A stretch of 8,574 bases of DNA from CBIHNH01 sp966211425 (GTDB lineage Bacteria; Patescibacteriota; Saccharimonadia; Saccharimonadales; Saccharimonadaceae). Positions 1 to 4,741 of the stretch are shown here, piece after piece. The notes beneath the pieces are model-generated. The model was not told where the DNA came from, did no database searches, and saw only the letters and a program-made list of their open reading frames with translations. The stretch covers positions 1 to 8,574 of the forward strand of contig CBIHNH010000027.1 of NCBI GenBank assembly GCA_966211425.1, in the 5' to 3' direction. The position numbers and the translations under genes are program-made. Numbering within the stretch: position 1 is the stretch's first letter; the number at the start of each line of letters is the position of its first letter.

Positions 1-799
1 TACCGTCCCAACGGACGTCACTCGGGATGACTCCCGCGATGTGCGCAAGGTCGGCAGTGCTCTCGTCGACGACGATGTTGACGCTCATCGCGTCGCCATC
101 GCTGTCGGACGACTCACACCAGACGTAGACGTTGCCACCCTTCTCGTAGACGTGCGGCGGGAAGACGCAGCTGATCTGCGGCTTGTGGTCCACCGGAGTC
201 GGAGTGGGAGTCGGCGTCGGAGTCGGCGTCGGCGTGGGCGTGGGAGTCGGAGTCGGAGTCGGCGTGGGAGTGGGAGTGGGGGTCGGAGTCGGAGTCGGCG
301 TGGGAATCCTGACACAGTCAAGACGCACCTTCCCCTTGATGACCGCCAGATCCTGGATCTTGATCTCAGCCCAGGTCCGAACCCGACCGCTCGCGATGGA
401 CTTCGCGAACGCTCGTGCCCACACCTTCTGAACCAGCTTCACGCGCAGCATGACGCTAGCGCCGAAGTAGCCAGTCGGGCAAGATGCCGAGATCTTGCCG
501 AACAGCTTGACCCTGACCTTCCCCTTGCACATGGCCTGGGGGTCACGGGGCGGAGCCTGCTGCTCGAGCTTGGCCGCGTAGGCCTTGCAGGACTTGACCT
601 TCTTGCTCTTGCCCTTGAACTTGGCGTTGGCCGTCAGGACATCGTCGACGTTTCCGTCGATCGTGGTCGAACTGGTGTCCGACCGAGCGTTCACGCCGGT
701 GTCGGCGCTGGATCCTGCGATGGGCAGGAGTGCACTCATGATCATCGCGACGATTGCCACGGTGAGGCCGAGAATGCGACCGATGGTTGCCTTCTTCAT
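1..799 (-). CDS. Secreted protein with (Thr-Pro)18 linker, 3' part missing
   Basis: The frame is open from ATG at 799 to the left edge: 266 codons, no stop. I do not recognise the family. Residues 1-32 look like a Sec signal peptide: MKKATIGR, a hydrophobic core at 9-25, and a likely cut after GSSA (32). Residues 33-166 form a lysine-rich domain with Cys71, Cys91, Cys107 and Cys162. Residues 167-202 are 18 perfect Thr-Pro pairs. From 203 a second domain begins (Cys211, Cys228, aromatic and beta-like, an acidic SDSDGD stretch), perhaps Ig-like, but it is cut off. No lipobox is seen. Paired cysteines outside the cell suggest disulfides, and the TP rod probably separates two extracellular domains. 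All 22 lysine codons are AAG, and third positions are mostly C or G, unlike the neighbours. This suggests strong expression or transfer. The start is supported by GGAGGG six bases upstream. The gene and the signal peptide are well supported; the function is unknown. Confidence 0.85.
   Translation of the reverse strand, partial: MKKATIGRILGLTVAIVAMIMSALLPIAGSSADTGVNARSDTSSTTIDGNVDDVLTANAKFKGKSKKVKSCKAYAAKLEQQAPPRDPQAMCKGKVRVKLFGKISASCPTGYFGASVMLRVKLVQKVWARAFAKSIASGRVRTWAEIKIQDLAVIKGKVRLDCVRIPTPTPTPTPTPTPTPTPTPTPTPTPTPTPTPTPTPTPVDHKPQISCVFPPHVYEKGGNVYVWCESSDSDGDAMSVNIVVDESTADLAHIAGVIPSDVRWDG
194..301 (-). repeat. 18 tandem hexamers encoding Thr-Pro pairs
   Basis: Eighteen consecutive 6-base units on the minus strand follow the pattern ACN CCN and encode (Thr-Pro)18 in the secreted protein. 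Thr is written ACG, ACT or ACC, and Pro is written CCG or CCC. The peptide is perfect while the DNA varies at third positions. The array is a protein linker, not a CRISPR or an intergenic repeat. Confidence 0.95.
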
Positions 800-805
800 G
801 TTGAT

Positions 806-811
806 CCCTCC
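806..811 (-). promoter_or_regulatory. Strong Shine-Dalgarno site of the secreted-protein gene
   Basis: GGAGGG on the minus strand lies six bases before the ATG at 799. It is one of the two strong ribosome binding sites in the window (the other precedes secG), and it fixes the start of the leftward gene. The preceding CCCT (819-816) could pair with AGGG (809-806) and cover it. Confidence 0.85.
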
Positions 812-816
812 TTCAA

Positions 817-877
817 GGGTTCGTAGTTCAGACGACTCTCGCGAGCCGAAGCAGACGATAGGTGCCTGGACGAACCC
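817..877 (-). other. Long-range stem next to the Shine-Dalgarno site
   Basis: In the minus-strand RNA, GGGTTCGT (877-870) is exactly complementary to ACGAACCC (824-817), giving 8 bp that enclose 45 nt. The 3' arm ends five bases before GGAGGG. Its CCC is also the partner that could pair with AGGG of the Shine-Dalgarno site, so the two pairings exclude each other. Confidence 0.4.
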
Positions 878-936
878 CTGGTTGGGTACGACACTCCACC
901 GACAATAACTTGTCAGCAAAGTGCCGTACCCACAGG
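877..936 (-). other. 27-bp hairpin in the leader RNA
   Basis: Read on the minus strand, TGGGTACGGCAC (932-921) pairs with GTGTCGTACCCA (894-883), TTTGCT with GGTGGA, and GACAA with TTGTC around a GTTA loop. This gives 23 continuous pairs, five of them G-U. After a 2-nt bulge, CCTG (936-933) adds four pairs with CAGG (880-877). On the plus strand the G-U pairs become A-C mismatches, so the structure belongs to the minus-strand transcript. There is no U tract after it, so it is not an intrinsic terminator. Confidence 0.7.
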
Positions 937-958
937 ATCAGTTGCAGTAGTTGATGTC

Positions 959-977
959 TTGGGTCTTAAAAACCCAA
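959..977 (-). other. Small leader hairpin
   Basis: TTGGGT (977-972) and ACCCAA (964-959) on the minus strand form a 6-bp stem with a 7-nt loop. There is no U run after the stem. It could form on either strand. Confidence 0.35.
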
Positions 978-986
978 TGACTATCT

Positions 987-1034
987 AGTTTGCGAGTTTA
1001 CATAGTTAATACATATGTGAAATGTCGCAAAACT
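987..1034 (-). other. Leader hairpin with one bulge
   Basis: On the minus strand, AGTTTTGCGA (1034-1025) pairs with TCGCAAACT (995-987) as nine pairs with one bulged T. An inner ACATA/TATGT pairing extends the structure. The loop is AT-rich. Confidence 0.35.
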
Positions 1035-1164
1035 TATCTTGGCTAAATTGTTAAACGACGCCTCACATGTGCCGGGAATTTATAGTGAGTAGTATCAGCA
1101 GGGGAAATAATCGAACTGTTCCACTCCTGACTTGTTCACGTCCCACCTCACTGAGGATGTTTAC

Positions 1165-1193
1165 ATATTATCACAAAATGCTTGTTATGTCAA
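1165..1193 (-). promoter_or_regulatory. Promoter of the leftward secreted-protein gene
   Basis: On the minus strand a perfect TTGACA (1193-1188) is followed after 17 bases by TAATAT (1170-1165). GATAAT at a spacing of 15 is an alternative -10. The DNA upstream of the -35 is AT-rich, like an UP element. Transcription would start near 1158, about 360 nt before the ATG. It is the best leftward promoter I found between 800 and 1261, but a weaker one closer to the gene cannot be excluded. Confidence 0.6.
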
Positions 1194-1225
1194 TACATTT
1201 TGCCATAATTATGCATTTACCACAA

Positions 1226-1254
1226 GCTTTATGACAAGAGATACGGGGTATACT
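1226..1254 (+). promoter_or_regulatory. uvrC promoter, predicts leaderless mRNA
   Basis: TATACT (1249-1254), within GGTATACTA, lies 7 bases before the uvrC ATG. The -35 is poor (GCTTTA at a spacing of 17). Initiation normally falls about seven bases after the -10, which puts it at or next to the A of the start codon. No Shine-Dalgarno site is present. The same GGTATACTA occurs before the gene at 4101. Confidence 0.6.
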
Positions 1255-1261
1255 AGTATTT

Positions 1262-2869
1262 ATGACTGATGCGCTATCAAAAAAGCTCAAAACGCTCCCT
1301 AGTGAGCCTGGGGTGTATTTTCATAAGTCGAGTGCGGGTGAAATCATCTATGTAGGCAAGGCCGCAAGCCTCCGTAACAGAGTGAGACAGTACTTTCAGA
1401 AATCACGACTCCGAGATGCGAAGACAGATGCGTTAGTCGCCGAAATCACCGATACGGATTGGATCACCGTCGAAACCGAGCTCGATGCGCTATTTCTCGA
1501 GTCAGAGATGATAAAACGCTATAAACCGCGCTATAACGTACTGCTTCGCGACGACAAGAGCCAGCAGTATGTCCGTATCCCTATGAATGATGCCTATCCG
1601 AGCGTTACGTTTACTAGGGGGCCTCAAGATGACGGAGCGACGTATTTTGGTCCGTATTACAACGGCTGGGCGGTAAAGAAGGCGCTGCGCTATCTACGGC
1701 GCGTTTTTCCCTATAGTACACACGAAATCATGCCAAAACGGCTCTGTTTGCAGTACCATATCGGCCTTTGTCCAGGGGTAGAGGCGCAAAAGATTAGCTC
1801 CGGGGATTACAAGGAAATCCTCAAAAAACTCCTTCGCTATCTACGCGGTGAGCGCAAAGCGCTGATGAAAGAGATTGAGCGAGATATGAAGGCGGCGGCA
1901 AAAAACCACCAGTTTGAAGAGGCGGCTCGGCTCCGTAATCGGTTACGAGACCTCAAAGAGCTTCAGCGACAGATCGTATTTGGTGATCGAGAATTTATGG
2001 ATCTCAGTAAAGACCAGGGGCTGGCGGGGCTGAAGACACTCCTAGGTTTGCCGGATGTGCCGCGTCGGATCGAGGGCTACGACATCTCTCATATGAGCGG
2101 CACGAACAATGTTGCCAGCATGGTGGTGGCGACAAACGGCCTGGCCGACAAGAGTCAGTACCGCAAGTTTAAGATGCAGTTGCCCGGGAATGATGACTTT
2201 GGTCATATGCGCGAAACGATGCGCCGAAGGTTTGGCTCAAAGCACGATGATTGGCCGAAACCCGATCTAATACTGATCGATGGCGGTAAGGGGCAGCTTA
2301 GCGCGGCGATGGGCGTCGTCCGGGAGATGGGGCTCGATATCCCTATGATTGGCCTAGCCAAGCGAGAGGAAGAGATCGTCGTTCATACGGTGCTCTCGAA
2401 AGTAAATCTCGATATCTCAGGTATTTCGGCCTGGACGCGCGAAAAAAGTCCCTTCGATGAAGCCGCAGTGATGTCGATGGGGGGAAAGTCACTCGAGGAC
2501 AAGTACATAAAACTCTATACGCGTGATGGTTACCGGGCGGGAATGGCCGACGCGGGTAACGAATATGTGCTCGTAAAGCTACCCAAAACGAACCACATTA
2601 TCAAACTGTTACAGCGTCTTCGCGACGAATCTCATCGTTTTGCCGTCAGCTATCACAGTACCCTCAAGCGCAAAGGCGCAACAAAAAGCATTCTCGATGA
2701 TATACCTGGTGTTGGGCCAGCCACGCGAAGAAAGCTGGTTGCAAGTTTTGGCAGTGGACGAGGGGTTAAAGAGGCGTCATTGGCGCAGATCAGCGCGGTG
2801 TTGGGAGACAGAAAAGCTACTACCGTATATAACTGGCTTCACCCGAGCGATACAAAGGCGTTAGACTAA
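1262..2869 (+). CDS. uvrC: UvrABC excinuclease subunit C
   Basis: UvrC makes both incisions beside a DNA lesion after UvrA and UvrB have located it. The protein has 535 residues, against about 600 in most bacteria. Domains in order: GIY-YIG nuclease at about 12-95 (GVY 17-19, YVG 30-32, Arg40, Glu80, Asn92), UVR motif for UvrB contact at about 203-237, RNase H-like nuclease at about 268-465 (Asp274 in DISH, Asp340 in LIDGGKGQ, His458 in RDESHRF), and a C-terminal HhH at 477-515 (DDIPGVGP). The second HhH looks degraded. The segment normally found between UVR and the RNase H-like domain is nearly absent, while about 50 residues (roughly 377-433) are inserted after AKREEEI. Only Cys162 and Cys170 remain of the four cysteines that bind the Fe-S cluster in E. 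coli UvrC. ATG at 1262 fits the promoter; the next gene follows after 7 nt. Confidence 0.96.
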   Translation: MTDALSKKLKTLPSEPGVYFHKSSAGEIIYVGKAASLRNRVRQYFQKSRLRDAKTDALVAEITDTDWITVETELDALFLESEMIKRYKPRYNVLLRDDKSQQYVRIPMNDAYPSVTFTRGPQDDGATYFGPYYNGWAVKKALRYLRRVFPYSTHEIMPKRLCLQYHIGLCPGVEAQKISSGDYKEILKKLLRYLRGERKALMKEIERDMKAAAKNHQFEEAARLRNRLRDLKELQRQIVFGDREFMDLSKDQGLAGLKTLLGLPDVPRRIEGYDISHMSGTNNVASMVVATNGLADKSQYRKFKMQLPGNDDFGHMRETMRRRFGSKHDDWPKPDLILIDGGKGQLSAAMGVVREMGLDIPMIGLAKREEEIVVHTVLSKVNLDISGISAWTREKSPFDEAAVMSMGGKSLEDKYIKLYTRDGYRAGMADAGNEYVLVKLPKTNHIIKLLQRLRDESHRFAVSYHSTLKRKGATKSILDDIPGVGPATRRKLVASFGSGRGVKEASLAQISAVLGDRKATTVYNWLHPSDTKALD

Positions 2870-2876
2870 AGAATAT

Positions 2877-4079
2877 ATGGATACTACGTTTTTCACGGCA
2901 AATAGGCAGGCACTGCTTGATCGCTTAAAAAAAGGGGCGCTCGTTGTTATCACTGGTTACGGCGAGATGCAGCGCACCTATGATAGCGCTGCCCGTTTTG
3001 AACAGGAGGCGAACTTTTGGTATCTAACTGGGGTGGACTCACCGGACTGGTGGTTAGTGCTTGATGGTACGCACGGTACGGAGTGGTTAGTTGAGCCGGA
3101 TATGAGTGAAACGCAGCGTATTTTTGATGGTGGCGTGAGCGCCGAACAGGTTAGGGCTGCGAGTGGCATAAAAACAGTGCTTACTCGAGACGAAGCCTTG
3201 CGACGCCTACGCGCGCTGACGAAGCATCACAGTATGGTTTACACGACCGAACAACCGACGGGGCTCCGTGAGCATGCTCATTTCCAGCTCAACCACGCCC
3301 AGTCCGAACTCAAAAAGACGTTGGAGCGAATATTCCAGAACGTACAGGTTTGTAATCGCGAGCTGGCTGTCCTGCGCACCATAAAACAGCCGTCCGAGAT
3401 CGCAGCTATAGAAAAAGCGATCAAGATAACTGCCGTCGCACTTGATCGCATGAAAGACACGCTCTTTACCGCGAAGTACGAATACGAGCTGCAGGCAACG
3501 CTAGATTATGAGATTCGTCGTCAAGGCGCCTGGGGTCACGCGTATGACCCGATTGTCGCAAGTGGTCAGAATGCCTGCACGCTTCACTACAACCGTAATG
3601 ACCAAAAGATAGCAAAAAAGAATCTCGTGCTTCTTGACGTTGGCGCTCGCGTCGATGGGTACGCGGCAGATATCAGCCGAACGTACGCACTTTCGCAGCC
3701 TACGAAACGCCAACAGGCTGTTCATGATGCGGTTCGTGAGGCGCAGGAGCGGATCATCGCACTGCTTGAGCCGGGCCTGATGTTTACAAAGTACGAAGAG
3801 CACGTAGAGATGATCATGAAATCAGCTCTGGATAGCTTGGGGTTGTCGACCGATAGGTATCGCGAATATTTTCCGCATGCAATCGGACATGGTCTGGGCA
3901 TCGACGTGCACGATACGCTGGCTGGATACGATACGCTGCAGCCCGGTATGGTACTGACGGTAGAGCCAGGAATATATATACCCGACGAGTCGATCGGCGT
4001 ACGCATCGAGGACGATATCCTTATCACCGATAGCGGCCATCGAAATCTCTCGCGCAGTATCTCGACGAGCATCGTCTAG
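2877..4079 (+). CDS. pepP: Xaa-Pro aminopeptidase (M24B)
   Basis: A metallopeptidase that releases an N-terminal residue lying before proline, finishing the breakdown of proline-containing peptides in the cytoplasm. It has 400 residues. An aminopeptidase P N-terminal domain covers about 1-125 (FWYLTGVDSPDWW) and a pita-bread domain about 165-395. All five ligands of the two-metal site are present: Asp254 (LLDVGA), Asp265 (ADISRTY), His338 (HAIGHGLG), Glu363 (VEPGIY) and Glu378 (RIEDD). His334 and His345 match the other conserved histidines. No signal peptide is visible. It begins 7 nt after uvrC with no clear Shine-Dalgarno site. A weak TTCACC-18-TAGACT across the uvrC stop could be a private promoter; otherwise it is cotranscribed with uvrC. 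Family certain; the symbol pepP is used for the class. Confidence 0.94.
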   Translation: MDTTFFTANRQALLDRLKKGALVVITGYGEMQRTYDSAARFEQEANFWYLTGVDSPDWWLVLDGTHGTEWLVEPDMSETQRIFDGGVSAEQVRAASGIKTVLTRDEALRRLRALTKHHSMVYTTEQPTGLREHAHFQLNHAQSELKKTLERIFQNVQVCNRELAVLRTIKQPSEIAAIEKAIKITAVALDRMKDTLFTAKYEYELQATLDYEIRRQGAWGHAYDPIVASGQNACTLHYNRNDQKIAKKNLVLLDVGARVDGYAADISRTYALSQPTKRQQAVHDAVREAQERIIALLEPGLMFTKYEEHVEMIMKSALDSLGLSTDRYREYFPHAIGHGLGIDVHDTLAGYDTLQPGMVLTVEPGIYIPDESIGVRIEDDILITDSGHRNLSRSISTSIV

Positions 4080-4091
4080 ATAAGGTATACT
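4062..4091 (+). promoter_or_regulatory. Promoter of the YvlD-like/secG/solute-binding cluster
   Basis: TCGACG (4062-4067), 18 bases, then TATACT (4086-4091) within GGTATACTA. The -10 ends nine bases before the ATG at 4101, so the leader would be only one to three nt. GAGG at 4095-4098 is very close to the start codon for a normal ribosome binding site, though it might serve readthrough mRNA from pepP. Confidence 0.5.
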
Positions 4092-4100
4092 AACGAGGAT

Positions 4101-4487
4101 ATGCGAAAACAATTTGCGGTCTTTTTGTTACGTTGGCTGCTGAACTCATTCGGATTATGGATTGCGAGTCGACTGCTTGGAAGTGGCTTTGACGATACAG
4201 ATGCCACTAATACGACATTTCTGTTGGCCGGACTTGTGCTGTCGCTCGCTAATTCGCTGCTGAAGCCGATCGTGATAGTTCTGTCGTTGCCGGCGATACT
4301 AATAACTCTCGGATTGTTCATGCTCGTCGTCAACGGTCTGATGGTTTACATCGCTCTCAACCTCGTACCTAACCTGCAGATCAGTTTTGTTTCGGCGATT
4401 ATCACCGGTGTAATCATTAGCTTGATTAACTACGTCATAAGTGGATTTTTGGAAATCAATAACAATAAGAGGGAGATCGCAGTATGA
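4101..4487 (+). CDS. YvlD/phage_holin_4_2 family membrane protein
   Basis: A 128-residue inner-membrane protein with about four hydrophobic helices (roughly 5-26, 38-60, 63-88 and 94-116), a basic start and a polar tail. The central stretch NSLLKPIVIVLSLP, then ITLGLFMLVVN, is the typical signature of this family (DUF360, named in databases as a superfamily IV phage holin). The name comes from distant similarity; nothing phage-like lies nearby and the family is a common chromosomal one of unclear role. Its stop codon overlaps the secG start (ATGA, 4484-4487), so the two are translationally coupled. That makes an envelope or secretion-related job more likely than lysis. Asparagines at the end (NNNK) probably lie in the cytoplasm. 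Confidence 0.88.
   Translation: MRKQFAVFLLRWLLNSFGLWIASRLLGSGFDDTDATNTTFLLAGLVLSLANSLLKPIVIVLSLPAILITLGLFMLVVNGLMVYIALNLVPNLQISFVSAIITGVIISLINYVISGFLEINNNKREIAV
4470..4475 (+). promoter_or_regulatory. Shine-Dalgarno site of secG
   Basis: AGGGAG, eight bases before the secG ATG and inside the end of the upstream gene. It supports the ATG at 4484 and coupling by the ATGA overlap. Confidence 0.7.
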
Positions 4488-4720
4488 CGATTACCGGAAT
4501 ACTACAACTCGTAACGATAGTTTCATCTATATTGATGATTATCTGCATCCTATTGCAGGCACGTGGCGCCAGCCTCGGTGCGGGTTTTGGAAGCTCTGGT
4601 GAATTGTTTACAACCCGACGCGGCCTCGACAAAAGTCTTTTCGAAGTCACGATCGTACTGGCAGTTGTTTTTGTTCTGTCTATATTGACGAACTTGGTGC
4701 TCGTTAACGTTATCGCCTAA
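4484..4720 (+). CDS. secG: Preprotein translocase subunit SecG
   Basis: SecG is the small accessory subunit of the SecYEG channel and helps SecA-driven export across the inner membrane. The 78-residue length is normal. Two helices (about 4-24 and 52-77) flank a loop with the family pattern LLQARGASLGAGFGSS, followed by RRGLDK at 45-50. It overlaps the preceding membrane-protein gene by 4 nt, and the solute-binding protein gene starts 21 nt after its stop. The signal-bearing protein at the left end of the window is one plausible client of this channel. Confidence 0.93.
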   Translation: MTITGILQLVTIVSSILMIICILLQARGASLGAGFGSSGELFTTRRGLDKSLFEVTIVLAVVFVLSILTNLVLVNVIA

Positions 4721-4741
4721 CCTACGGTGGAAAAATAATTC

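Larger units (their letters stand above)
800..1158 (-). ncRNA. Probable long structured 5' leader of the secreted-protein mRNA
   Basis: This stretch holds no credible coding frame. If transcription starts from the promoter at 1165-1193, the mRNA of the leftward gene carries about 360 nt before its start codon. In the minus-strand RNA I can fold these by eye: an 8-bp stem, CAGG plus GGAA with TTCCCCTG (in 1089-1130); a 9-bp stem with one bulge (987-1034); a 6-bp stem (959-977); a 27-bp stem (877-936); and a long-range 8-bp stem (817-877) next to the Shine-Dalgarno site. I do not recognise a known riboswitch, tmRNA, RNase P or SRP RNA. It could also be a separate small RNA. The transcript itself is inferred. 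Confidence 0.45.

Noticed and set aside
194..301. CRISPR-like or satellite array
   Set aside because: Units are 6 bases with no spacers and are in frame as Thr-Pro codons.
41..826. Plus-strand open frames with Val-Gly or Arg-Ser repeats over the left region
   Set aside because: They are antisense readings of the (Thr-Pro)18 coding array. The minus frame has a signal peptide, a GGAGGG site and clean codon bias; the plus frames have none.
1081..1086. TATAGT as a rightward -10 in the intergenic region
   Set aside because: No acceptable -35 lies 15-19 bases upstream, and the uvrC-proximal TATACT explains the gene better.
3501..3803. Antisense frames within the aminopeptidase gene
   Set aside because: They lie opposite the metal-ligand region of a well-conserved enzyme and have no start signals of their own.
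4101..4487. Prophage holin or lysis gene
   Set aside because: The family is widespread on chromosomes, the gene overlaps secG, and no endolysin or phage gene is nearby.
4485..4487. UGA recoded as glycine, as in Gracilibacteria
   Set aside because: UGA ends proteins of normal family length here and at 6539-6541, and no in-frame UGA occurs in any gene.
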